A stretch of 64,000 nucleotides of DNA, from positions 116,028 to 180,027 of the forward strand of contig NZ_JAAGLU010000022.1 in NCBI RefSeq assembly GCF_010550245.1, written 5' to 3'. Below the pieces are notes generated by a model. It searched no databases. It had not been told where the DNA came from and saw only the letters and a list, made by a program, of their open reading frames with translations. This document shows, piece after piece, positions 1-6,545 of the stretch. This stretch comes from Streptomyces sp. SID12501. Lineage in GTDB: Bacteria > Actinomycetota > Actinomycetes > Streptomycetales > Streptomycetaceae. The translations under genes and the position numbers were made by a program. Numbering within the stretch: position 1 is the first letter of the stretch; every line of letters begins with the position of its first letter.

Positions 1-526
1 CGCTCTCGTCGTCCACGAAGCCGCCGGCGAAGGAGCCGAGCGCGGAGCCCATGATGAAGTACCGCATCAGCGCGCCGATCGACGTGGCCTGGGCGGGCGG
101 CCAGCCCGCGTCGACCATGCCGCCGTAGACGGCGTCGGCGAGGCGCAGGCCCGCAGGGCGGCGGCCGGGACCGCGGGCGAGGACCGGAACGATGTTCGGG
201 TGGTCGCGCAGCGCGGCCCGGTAGGAGACGGCCCAGTCGTGCAGCGCGGTACGCCAGTCGCGGGCCCGCTCACCCCCCTTGCGCCCCTCGGCCTCCTCGC
301 CCCTCTCGAACATCGACAGGTCGACCAGCACGCTCACCGAGTCCGCGACCGCTTCCAGGAGCTGGTCCTTCGTCCGGAAGTGGTTGTAGAGGGACGGCCC
401 GCTGACCCCCAGCTCGGCCGCGAGCCGACGCGTCGACAGGGCGGCCAGCCCTTCCGCGTCCACCAGCGCCCGTGCCGTCTCGACGATCAGGTCGGTGCTG
501 AGGAGGGGCTTGCGCGGTCGGGCCAT
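1..526 (-). CDS. TetR-family regulator, 3' end cut by window edge
   Basis: About 175 residues are visible and the frame is still open at base 1, so the C-terminal end is missing. The N-terminus is a TetR helix-turn-helix: residues 10-55 include STRRLAAELGVSGPSLYNHF and then the usual 'TKDQLLEAVAD' helix. The start at 526 is preferred; an in-frame ATG at 535 is an alternative. The gene is divergent from the acyl-CoA dehydrogenase at 632, and a near-perfect palindrome lies between them (549-575). The regulator therefore probably controls itself and that dehydrogenase. The ligand is unknown; an acyl-CoA is a guess from the neighbour. Confidence 0.85.
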   Translation of the reverse strand, partial: MARPRKPLLSTDLIVETARALVDAEGLAALSTRRLAAELGVSGPSLYNHFRTKDQLLEAVADSVSVLVDLSMFERGEEAEGRKGGERARDWRTALHDWAVSYRAALRDHPNIVPVLARGPGRRPAGLRLADAVYGGMVDAGWPPAQATSIGALMRYFIMGSALGSFAGGFVDDES

Positions 527-548
527 GGCGCACATAGTAGGGCTGCGG

Positions 549-575
549 CTTTAAACTAGCAGTGCTAATTTAAAG
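549..575. promoter_or_regulatory. Probable TetR operator palindrome
   Basis: A 27-bp inverted repeat lies in the divergent gap between the TetR gene and the acyl-CoA dehydrogenase gene. The arms are CTTTAAACTAGCA and TGCTAATTTAAAG around a single G, with one mismatch per arm. It is strikingly AT-rich for this genome. Size and location fit an operator for the adjacent TetR protein. It could also overlap the promoters of both genes. Confidence 0.7.
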
Positions 576-631
576 GGCCTCGCGATCCGACGTCTATGTG
601 TGTCTATGCATGTTTATTGGGGTGTCTCGTC

Positions 632-1783
632 ATGAACCTGGAACTGAGCGAGGAGCAGACCGCCGTGCAGCGGCTCGCCCGGGACTTCGTCGAGCGCGAG
701 ATCACCCCGAACGTCGTCGCCTGGGACCGTGCCGAGGACATCGACCGGTCGATCGTGAAGAAACTGGGCGACGTCGGGTTCCTCGGGCTGACCGTCGACG
801 AGGAGTACGGCGGCTCGGGCGGCGACCACCTCACGTACTGCCTGGTCACCGAGGAGCTCGGCCGAGGGGACTCCTCCGTGCGTGGAATCGTCTCCGTGTC
901 CCTGGGGCTGGTCGCCAAGACCGTCGCGCACTGGGGGACCGAGGAACAGAAACGCCGCTGGCTGCCCGGGCTGACCTCCGGGGCGTACGTCGGCTGCTTC
1001 GGCCTGACCGAGCCGGGCATCGGGTCCGACGCGGGCAACCTCACCACGCGGGCGGTGCGCGACGGCGACGACTATGTGGTCAACGGCACCAAGATGTTCA
1101 TCACCAACGGCACCTGGGCCGACGTGGTCCTGCTCTTCGCCCGCTCCACCGACGCGCCCGGACACAAGGGCGTCTCCGCCTTCCTCGTACCGGCCGACAC
1201 CCCCGGACTGACCCGCCGTACCCTCCACGGCAAGCTGGGCCTGCGCGGTCAGGCCACCGCCGAACTGGTCTTCGAGGACGTGCGCGTGCCCGCCTCGGCG
1301 ATGCTGGGCCCCGAGGGCAAGGGCTTCTCCGTGGCCATGTCGGCGCTCGCGAAGGGCCGGATGTCGGTCGCAGCCGGATGCGTCGGGATAGCCCAGGCCG
1401 CCCTGGAGGCGGCCGTCCGGTACGCGGGCGAGCGTGAGCAGTTCGGCGGGCCGATCGCGCGGCACCAGCTGGTGCAGGAGCTGATCAGCGACATCGCCGT
1501 GGACGTCGACGCGGCCCGGCTGCTGACCTGGCGCGTCGCCGACCTGATCGACCGCGGCCTGTCCTTCGCCACCGAGTCGTCCAAGGCCAAGCTCTTCGCC
1601 TCCGAGGCCGCCGTCCGCGCCGCGAACAACGCCCTCCAGGTCTTCGGCGGCTACGGCTACATCGACGAGTATCCGGCGGGCAAACTACTGCGCGATGCCC
1701 GCGTGATGACCCTCTACGAGGGCACGAGCCAGATCCAGAAACTGCTGATCGGCCGTGCGCTGACGGGCGTATCGGCCTTCTGA
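632..1783 (+). CDS. Acyl-CoA dehydrogenase
   Basis: A 383-residue FAD-dependent acyl-CoA dehydrogenase, the usual length for the short/branched-chain class. It catalyses alpha,beta-dehydrogenation of an acyl-CoA and passes electrons to electron-transfer flavoprotein. The FAD/substrate signature 'GCFGLTEPGIGSDAGN' lies in the middle. Near the C-terminus 'YEGTSQIQ' carries the expected catalytic base, Glu363. The ATG at 632 is chosen because the protein then begins in the family-typical way (MNLELSEEQ) with a GGGGTG upstream; a further-upstream GTG at 596 would add 12 unlikely residues. It is divergent from a TetR gene with a shared operator. The substrate is not evident. Confidence 0.93.
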   Translation: MNLELSEEQTAVQRLARDFVEREITPNVVAWDRAEDIDRSIVKKLGDVGFLGLTVDEEYGGSGGDHLTYCLVTEELGRGDSSVRGIVSVSLGLVAKTVAHWGTEEQKRRWLPGLTSGAYVGCFGLTEPGIGSDAGNLTTRAVRDGDDYVVNGTKMFITNGTWADVVLLFARSTDAPGHKGVSAFLVPADTPGLTRRTLHGKLGLRGQATAELVFEDVRVPASAMLGPEGKGFSVAMSALAKGRMSVAAGCVGIAQAALEAAVRYAGEREQFGGPIARHQLVQELISDIAVDVDAARLLTWRVADLIDRGLSFATESSKAKLFASEAAVRAANNALQVFGGYGYIDEYPAGKLLRDARVMTLYEGTSQIQKLLIGRALTGVSAF

Positions 1784-1869
1784 GGCCCGCTCCCTCCGAG
1801 TCGGGTTGAGTACCTGTCTGAGTACTTCGGCGGATGTGGCGCGGGGCACGTCCGCGCACCCTTGTCCCC

Positions 1870-2157
1870 ATGAGTGAGACACCGGTCAAGCAGCAGAGCA
1901 CGGCGGCCTTCTACGGCCAGGCCGTCGCGTCCTTCGGTATCGCCATGGGGGCGACGGCCATCGGCATCTTCCGGCTCCAGGCCGACTCCTGGGTGCGCGG
2001 CTTCCTCGGGATCGCCGTCCTGTACCTGGTGACCTCGGCCTTCACCCTCGCCAAGGTCATCCGCGACCGCCAGGAGGCCGGGCAGATCGTCAGCCGGGTC
2101 GACCAGGCCCGGCTGGAGAAGCTGCTCGCCGAGTACGACCCCTTCGAGAAGCACTGA
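1870..2157 (+). CDS. YiaA/YiaB-like two-helix membrane protein
   Basis: A 95-residue protein with two hydrophobic helices (about residues 15-35 and 42-62) and a charged cytoplasmic tail ending in 'EYDPFEKH'. The arrangement resembles the YiaAB two-helix domain of small inner-membrane proteins, whose function is unknown. The ATG at 1870 is the first good start; an earlier in-frame start at 1834 gives Arg/Pro-rich residues not typical of the family. It stands alone between the dehydrogenase and a TetR gene. The region around its stop codon contains short tandem duplications (2145-2199). Confidence 0.75.
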   Translation: MSETPVKQQSTAAFYGQAVASFGIAMGATAIGIFRLQADSWVRGFLGIAVLYLVTSAFTLAKVIRDRQEAGQIVSRVDQARLEKLLAEYDPFEKH

Positions 2158-2199
2158 CCCCGAAGCACTGACCCCGAAGTGCTGATCCCGGAGTACTGA
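2145..2199 (+). repeat. Short tandem repeats over the yiaA-like stop
   Basis: Roughly 14-bp units of the form CCCCGAAGCACTGA follow one another three to four times, starting inside the last codons and running past the stop. Each unit contains a TGA. The repeats look like slippage duplications of the gene end. They form no convincing hairpin. Confidence 0.6.
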
Positions 2200-2223
2200 T
2201 GCGGAAAGCCCTGAGCGGGCACT

Positions 2224-2239
2224 CTAAGCGCTCGCTCAC
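2224..2239. promoter_or_regulatory. Probable TetR operator, CTAAGC-N4-GCTYA type
   Basis: CTAAGCGCTCGCTCAC lies about 50 bp before the TetR start at 2290. It shares the CTAAGC-N4-GCT pattern with the perfect palindrome at 3432-3447. Together they suggest that this TetR protein binds in front of its own gene and between maoC and soxR. The right half-site is imperfect here. Confidence 0.5.
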
Positions 2240-2289
2240 CCGCGGCGGTACAGTGGGAGGTCACTGTCGGTGGAAGGGGCGAACGGGCG

Positions 2290-2937
2290 ATGAGTACGGC
2301 GGAGGAGACGGCCGGCGGCGAGGCGGCGCCGTGGGGTGAGGTGACCCCCGACGCGGCCCGGCGGCTGCTCGTCGCCGCGGTGGAGGCCTTCGCCGAGCGC
2401 GGCTACCACGCGACGACGACCCGTGACATCGCGGGCCGCGCCGGCATGAGCCCGGCCGCGCTCTACATCCACTACAAGACCAAGGAAGAGCTGCTCCACC
2501 GGATCAGCAGGATCGGCCACGAGAAGGCCGTCGACATCCTGCGTACGGCGGCGCGGACCGAGGGCACCGCGAGCGAACGGCTGGCGGAGGCCGTCAGTTC
2601 CTTCGTCCGCTGGCACGCCGGAGGGCGCACCACCGCACGGGTCGTGCAGTACGAACTCGACTCCCTCGGCGCCGACGCCCGCGCCGAGATCCTCGCGCTG
2701 CGCCGCCAGTGCGACGCCGAGGTGCGCGGGATCCTCGAGGACGGGATGGAGACGGGCGAGTTCGACGTGCCCGACGTACCGGGTACGACCCTCGCCGTGT
2801 TGTCGCTGTGCGTCGATGTGGCCCGCTGGTTCAACGTCAGCGGTTCGCGTACACCGGACGAGGTCGGCGCGCTCTATGCCGACCTCGTGCTGCGGATGGT
2901 GGAGCCGGGCAGCTCCCGCTCAGCGGCTCACAGGTAG
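2290..2937 (+). CDS. TetR-family regulator
   Basis: A 215-residue regulator. The helix-turn-helix spans about residues 20-68 (TTTRDIAGRAGMSPAALYIH and 'YKTKEELLHRIS'). The C-terminal ligand domain resembles those of actinobacterial lipid-metabolism TetR proteins. Its 3' end overlaps the convergent maoC-like gene by 10 bp. A related operator sequence occurs before this gene and before maoC, so control of the MaoC hydratase is the simplest inference. The inducer is unknown; an acyl-CoA thioester is plausible. Confidence 0.88.
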   Translation: MSTAEETAGGEAAPWGEVTPDAARRLLVAAVEAFAERGYHATTTRDIAGRAGMSPAALYIHYKTKEELLHRISRIGHEKAVDILRTAARTEGTASERLAEAVSSFVRWHAGGRTTARVVQYELDSLGADARAEILALRRQCDAEVRGILEDGMETGEFDVPDVPGTTLAVLSLCVDVARWFNVSGSRTPDEVGALYADLVLRMVEPGSSRSAAHR

Positions 2938-3389
2938 TACCGCGACACCGACTCCGCGACGCACACCGGCTTTTCGCCGCCCTCGCGCTCCACGGTGAAG
3001 GCGACGGCCACCTGTACTCCGCCGGTGACGTCCTCGACCCCGGCGATCCGGGCGGTGGCGCGCAGACGCGAGCCGACCGGGACGGGGGAGGGGAAACGGA
3101 CCTTGTTCGTCCCGTAGTTGACGCCCATCTTCACGCCCTCGACCTTGATCAGCTGCGGCCCGAAGAGCGGCAGCAGCGACAGGGTGAGATAGCCGTGCGC
3201 GATGGTCGTCCCGAAGGGGCCGGTTGCGGCCTTCTCCGGGTCCACGTGGATCCACTGGTGATCGCCGGTGGCGTCGGCGAACAGGTCGATCCGCTTCTGG
3301 TCGACCTCCAGCCAGTCGGTGTAGCCCAGCTGCTCGCCCACCGCCGCCTTCAGGTCGTCCGCACCCGTGAAGATCCTCGGCTCTGCCAT
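2928..3389 (-). CDS. MaoC-family (R)-specific enoyl-CoA hydratase
   Basis: A 153-residue single hotdog-fold protein of the MaoC/hydratase-2 family, which adds water to trans-2-enoyl-CoA. The catalytic signature 'FADATGDHQWIHVDPEKA' supplies the conserved Asp and His, followed by 'GTTIAHGYLTLSLLP'. The ATG at 3389 gives the usual N-terminus (MAEPRIFTG); an in-frame start at 3407 adds only six residues. It converges on the TetR gene with a 10-bp overlap. Its upstream region contains a perfect palindrome, which suggests control by that TetR. Confidence 0.9.
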   Translation of the reverse strand: MAEPRIFTGADDLKAAVGEQLGYTDWLEVDQKRIDLFADATGDHQWIHVDPEKAATGPFGTTIAHGYLTLSLLPLFGPQLIKVEGVKMGVNYGTNKVRFPSPVPVGSRLRATARIAGVEDVTGGVQVAVAFTVEREGGEKPVCVAESVSRYYL

Positions 3390-3431
3390 TCCCGGCCTCC
3401 TCGCCACTGTGTCCCAGTAACCGCACTATGT

Positions 3432-3447
3432 CTAAGCAACTGCTTAG
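3432..3447. promoter_or_regulatory. Perfect 16-bp palindrome between maoC and soxR
   Basis: CTAAGCAACTGCTTAG has perfect 7-bp arms around a 2-bp centre. It lies in the divergent gap 43 bp upstream of the maoC start and 77 bp upstream of the soxR start. Its pattern matches the site before the TetR gene at 2224-2239. It does not look like a typical SoxR site (a longer dyad between promoter elements), so a TetR operator is preferred. Confidence 0.6.
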
Positions 3448-3523
3448 CATGGTCGGCCGGGGATTCCCTGTCAACGGACCACGGCCGACCACCGTGGGCA
3501 GGGCTGTGGGTAGGGTTCGAGGG

Positions 3524-4039
3524 GTGCCCCAGATTCCCGAGAAGATCCACGAACTCACGGTCGGCCAGCTCGCCGCCCGCAGCGGCGCCGCCGTCTCCGC
3601 CCTGCACTTCTACGAGTCCAAGGGCCTCATCACCAGCCGCCGCACCTCGGGCAACCAGCGCCGCTACGGCCGTGACGCGCTGCGCCGGGTCGCCTTCGTC
3701 CGGGCCGCGCAGCGCGTCGGCATCCCGCTCGCCACGATCCGCGAGGCGCTCGCCGAGCTCCCCGAGGAACGCACCCCCACCCGCGAGGACTGGTCCCGCC
3801 TCTCCGAGAACTGGCGCTCCGAACTCGACGAGCGCATCAAGCAGTTGAACCGGCTCCGGGACCACCTCACCGACTGCATCGGCTGCGGCTGCCTGTCCCT
3901 GGAGGGCTGTGTCCTGTCCAACCCGGACGACGTCTTCGGCGAACGCCAGGCGGGGTCCCGCCTGATGGTGGAGAGGAAGGGCGCCGGTCCGGTTACTCGT
4001 ACTCCGTCCCACCCTTGCGCGTCAGATACGCCGGACTGA
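3524..4039 (+). CDS. soxR: SoxR-type redox-sensing MerR regulator
   Basis: A 171-residue MerR-family activator. The N-terminal winged helix includes 'LTVGQLAARSGAAVSALHFYE', a dimerisation helix follows, and the [2Fe-2S] ligands form the SoxR-specific motif 'CIGCGCLSLEGC' (Cys118, 121, 123 and 129). In actinobacteria SoxR proteins sense redox-active small molecules and switch on export or detoxification genes. The GTG at 3524 is chosen because it gives the family-typical N-terminus, with 'GGGTTCGAGG' upstream. The 3' end overlaps the convergent RNA ligase gene by 47 bp. No obvious SoxR target gene is adjacent. Confidence 0.93.
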   Translation: MPQIPEKIHELTVGQLAARSGAAVSALHFYESKGLITSRRTSGNQRRYGRDALRRVAFVRAAQRVGIPLATIREALAELPEERTPTREDWSRLSENWRSELDERIKQLNRLRDHLTDCIGCGCLSLEGCVLSNPDDVFGERQAGSRLMVERKGAGPVTRTPSHPCASDTPD

Positions 4040-5060
4040 CCGCCTTGGCGATAGCCCGCCCGCCGGTCACCGCGCTGTACCGCTCGACGGCCGGCCGGAT
4101 CACGACCCCCTCCCGCAGATGCAGCCCCCGACCGGACACCGTCTCGCGCCCGCTCGCGATCTCCAGGACCCGGTCGATGTCGTACGGACCCTCGAACAGC
4201 CTTGGTACGAGCGGCAGTCGGCCCTCCAGCAGCACCTCCGCGTCCAGCCAGCGCACCTCCCCGTCGACCTCCACCGACACGTCGAACACGGCGTACCCCA
4301 GCGTCTCGCGCCGCCCGTCCGCGCCGTACGTCAGGTCCTGCACGCCCGCCCCGAAGACCTCGCCGAAGATGCCGACCCGGCGGGCCCCGAGCCGCTCGGC
4401 GAGGTGGGCCGCGGTCTCGGCGACGCCGTGTGCGGTCACCGCACGCCAGTACAGATTGCGCGGATCCTCCTTCAGGGCGAGGGACTTGGCGCCGAATCCC
4501 TTCGAGGAGACCTGGACGCGCCCGTCGTCCGCGAGATACGTGAGCAGGCAGGCCGAACCGTGCAGCTTCTCGGTGAGGACGACCGGCTCGCCCGGTGTGA
4601 AGATGCCGGGGTAGCGCTGGATGTTCTCGATGTCGACCCAGCTCAGGAGGTCGGGCGCGGACTCGACGTCGCCGTTCATGGTGGGCGGGATCGGCGGCAC
4701 CCATTTGACGATGCCCAGCCGCTCCGCGAAGTCGGTGCCCTCGGCTGCCGCCTGCGCGAGGTCGACGCCGTCGAGCGAGCGGGGTCGGCAGACGATGCCC
4801 TGCGAGAGCTCGCCGCGCAGCCGCACCGCCTTGACCCGGTCCGACCTGGTCCCGGCCAGCCGCCCGGTCAGGCCCAGCTCCTCGACGAGTTCGTCGGGCA
4901 GAACGGACTGCTCGGGGATGTACACGGCCGCTTCGCCCGTCCGGTAGGCCCCTTTGGCCACGACGGCGCGATACAGGCCCACCTGGGCCAGTTCGAGTGC
5001 GTCGGCATTGGGGTGTTCGTGGACGGTCAGGACTTCGGCGGTGACGCGCAGCGTCGACAT
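3993..5060 (-). CDS. RNA ligase, DRB0094 family
   Basis: A 355-residue ATP-dependent RNA ligase of the DRB0094/Rnl5 type, which seals RNA nicks through an enzyme-adenylate. The nucleotidyltransferase motif I is 'TEKLHGSA', with Lys165 as the adenylated residue; later motifs include 'GIFGEVFGAGVQDL' and 'EGVVIRPAVE'. The N-terminal 110 residues form the OB-like extension that sits before the catalytic core in this family. The ATG at 5060 follows GAGG. The gene is convergent with soxR and overlaps it by 47 bp. Its biological substrate is not known; RNA repair is the general expectation. Confidence 0.9.
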   Translation of the reverse strand: MSTLRVTAEVLTVHEHPNADALELAQVGLYRAVVAKGAYRTGEAAVYIPEQSVLPDELVEELGLTGRLAGTRSDRVKAVRLRGELSQGIVCRPRSLDGVDLAQAAAEGTDFAERLGIVKWVPPIPPTMNGDVESAPDLLSWVDIENIQRYPGIFTPGEPVVLTEKLHGSACLLTYLADDGRVQVSSKGFGAKSLALKEDPRNLYWRAVTAHGVAETAAHLAERLGARRVGIFGEVFGAGVQDLTYGADGRRETLGYAVFDVSVEVDGEVRWLDAEVLLEGRLPLVPRLFEGPYDIDRVLEIASGRETVSGRGLHLREGVVIRPAVERYSAVTGGRAIAKAVSPAYLTRKGGTEYE

Positions 5061-5177
5061 CGGGGGCTCCTCAGGTGGGTTTCATCGCCGCCAACTCTCC
5101 TTGTGGGAAAGGGGTGGAGCCATGGATTTTGTTGCTGCTATGGGCTCCGCCGGGGGTGTGGGTCTCTGTCTGCGGGC

Positions 5178-5256
5178 CCGGTGGGGGCTGGTCGCGCCCA
5201 CGCGGCGGAGCCGCACATCGACACAGGCCCCGCGTTCCTTCAGGGCGCGTGTACTC
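5178..5256. repeat. Dispersed Streptomyces-type intergenic element
   Basis: The stretch containing 'GGGGGCTGGTCGCGCCCACG', the dyad GCGGCGGAGCCGC and a CCCCGCG tail resembles an intergenic sequence family common in Streptomyces. It sits in the 462-bp gap between the RNA ligase gene and the zinc-ribbon gene. Related pieces are seen at 12149-12189 and 26084-26124. Function unknown; some such copies can fold as hairpins. Confidence 0.45.
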
Positions 5257-5270
5257 CGCCGGCCCCGCCG

Positions 5271-5462
5271 TCACCAACTCGGCGTTGCGCCGACCGGAAC
5301 GGTGACCCGCGACCGGATCTCCGTCAGCGTCGCCGAGACCGCGCGCGGCGACAGGGTGTCCTGTCCGCAGGGGGACTTGGGGCGGACGTGGATGTCCGTG
5401 GCCCCGGCCAGGACGGTATGGGCGGCGGAGTCGGCCATGGCTCCGGCCACCACTGACATCAA
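5271..5462 (-). pseudogene. Remnant of a beta-keto acid cleavage enzyme (DUF849)
   Basis: This 63-codon open stretch reads 'AHTVLAGATDIHVRPKSPCG' and then 'TLSPRAVSATLTEIRSRVTVPVGAT'. That matches the first beta/alpha unit of DUF849/BKACE enzymes: alanine-rich helix, 'AGA..IHVHP+', GRETLSP, then VPVGVTTG. A full enzyme has about 270-300 residues, so only a fifth is present. The stop comes just after VGATPSW, where an intact protein continues. The residues before it look frameshifted. It is best read as a decayed gene fragment. Confidence 0.6.
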
Positions 5463-5522
5463 CAGGCACCGACCAGCCGGTTCGATCGGGGGTGCGGCAT
5501 CCCCGGCGCACCCCCGCCGTGC

Positions 5523-6128
5523 TCAGGCCGATGCGAGCAGCAGCCGTCCGCGCCTGGACTCCGCCAGGGCCTCGGGGGTCAGGACGGGCCGCGGCACCAC
5601 GATGCCGCACTCCGTGCAGACGGGACCCGACGACGGCTCATGGGCCAGGTCGTACTTCCAGGAGAGGCGCTCCCCGTCGCAGACCGGGCACTCCGAGCCC
5701 GGTTCGCGCTCCAGGGCGGCGATCAGCCGTCGCAGCACCTCGGCCAGCGATTCGTGGGGGTGCACCCCCGGGTCGTCGCACCAGGCCACCCCGAACCCAC
5801 CCCAGGTCAGCCGATGCCAGTCGTCCACGCTGCCGGGCCGGCGCAGCCCGTCGAACTTCTCCTTCTTGCGGCGCTTCGCGAACTCCACCTCGTAGGCCAT
5901 CCACACCGAGCGCGCTTCCTCCAGCTCGTCCAGTGCGGCCACGAGCCGCGCTGGATCGGGGGAGCGGTCCTCCGGGCCGAACCCGGCCCGGGAGCAGAGA
6001 TGGTCCCAGGTCGCCCTGTGCCCGTAAGGGGCGAATCGCTCAAGGCACTTACGGAGCGAGTACCGCCGCAGTGCCAGATCGCACCGCGGGTCCCGCACCT
6101 GTCTCGCCAGACTCCGGAAACCGGCCAT
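5523..6128 (-). CDS. Zinc-ribbon protein of unknown function
   Basis: A 201-residue protein I cannot assign to a named family. The first 100 residues are basic and helical (RDPRCDLALRRYSLRKCLER, later 'VEFAKRRKKEKFDGLRRPG'). The C-terminal half has two CxxC knuckles, 'CPVCDGERLSWKYDL' and 'CTECG', spaced like a zinc ribbon, which hints at nucleic-acid or protein binding. The ATG at 6128 follows 'GACGGAGGTGCAAGGCG', a strong ribosome site. It lies 38 bp after the stop of a small gene on the same strand, so the two probably form one transcript. Confidence 0.75.
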   Translation of the reverse strand: MAGFRSLARQVRDPRCDLALRRYSLRKCLERFAPYGHRATWDHLCSRAGFGPEDRSPDPARLVAALDELEEARSVWMAYEVEFAKRRKKEKFDGLRRPGSVDDWHRLTWGGFGVAWCDDPGVHPHESLAEVLRRLIAALEREPGSECPVCDGERLSWKYDLAHEPSSGPVCTECGIVVPRPVLTPEALAESRRGRLLLASA

Positions 6129-6166
6129 CGCCTTGCACCTCCGTCACATCTGCACCTGTACTTCGG

Positions 6167-6319
6167 TCACTTCGGCGTCGTCGAACGGACGTCGCCGAAT
6201 AGACGTATCGACACGCCATTCGGCTCCATCTGTTTTCCGATGACGGCCATAAGCCGTTCGCCGGGCCCCCTCGGGACCGACGTCAACGGCTCTAAGCCGT
6301 CCGCCGGACCACCCTTCAC
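6167..6319 (-). CDS. Small 50-residue protein with a TTA codon
   Basis: A GTG start at 6319 is preceded by a full AGGAGGT Shine-Dalgarno (6324-6330) at 4-nt spacing. The product begins VKGGPADGLEP and ends 'LFGDVRSTTPK'. No family was recognised. Codon 9 (6293-6295) is TTA, the rare leucine codon that in Streptomyces requires the bldA tRNA, so translation may be tied to development. It sits just upstream of the zinc-ribbon gene on the same strand, as a two-gene unit. It is supported by its ribosome site and context rather than homology. Confidence 0.55.
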   Translation of the reverse strand: MKGGPADGLEPLTSVPRGPGERLMAVIGKQMEPNGVSIRLFGDVRSTTPK

Positions 6320-6499
6320 GGTTACCTCCTGAAACTGTCGGCCTTCTGTGCAACGCCTGTTGAGCACGGCGCCGGACCGTGCGTGCGTCCAGCGCCCCGA
6401 AGTGCCCCCGCACCCCTCCAACGCAATTGCTGTACCACGTTGTTCAAAAGTGACGCATGTTCATCTTCTATAGCGGGGATACCGGCGGTAACCTCTGGC

Positions 6500-6517
6500 C
6501 CACTCCGTTCGGAGTGG
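6500..6517. promoter_or_regulatory. Short perfect dyad before the acylase gene
   Basis: CCACTCCG-TT-CGGAGTGG is an 8-bp perfect inverted repeat about 30 bp upstream of the acylase start and just 5' of its GGAGGAG ribosome site. It could be an operator or a leader hairpin. The surrounding 6411-6480 stretch is unusually AT-rich and probably holds divergent promoters for the acylase and for the small minus-strand gene. Confidence 0.4.
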
Positions 6518-6545
6518 CCCACCCCCCCGGTCCGGAGGAGCTGCC

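Noticed and set aside
596..631. Upstream start for the first acyl-CoA dehydrogenase
   Set aside because: It would add MCVYACLLGCLV, unlike the family, and the ATG at 632 has a better-placed ribosome site.
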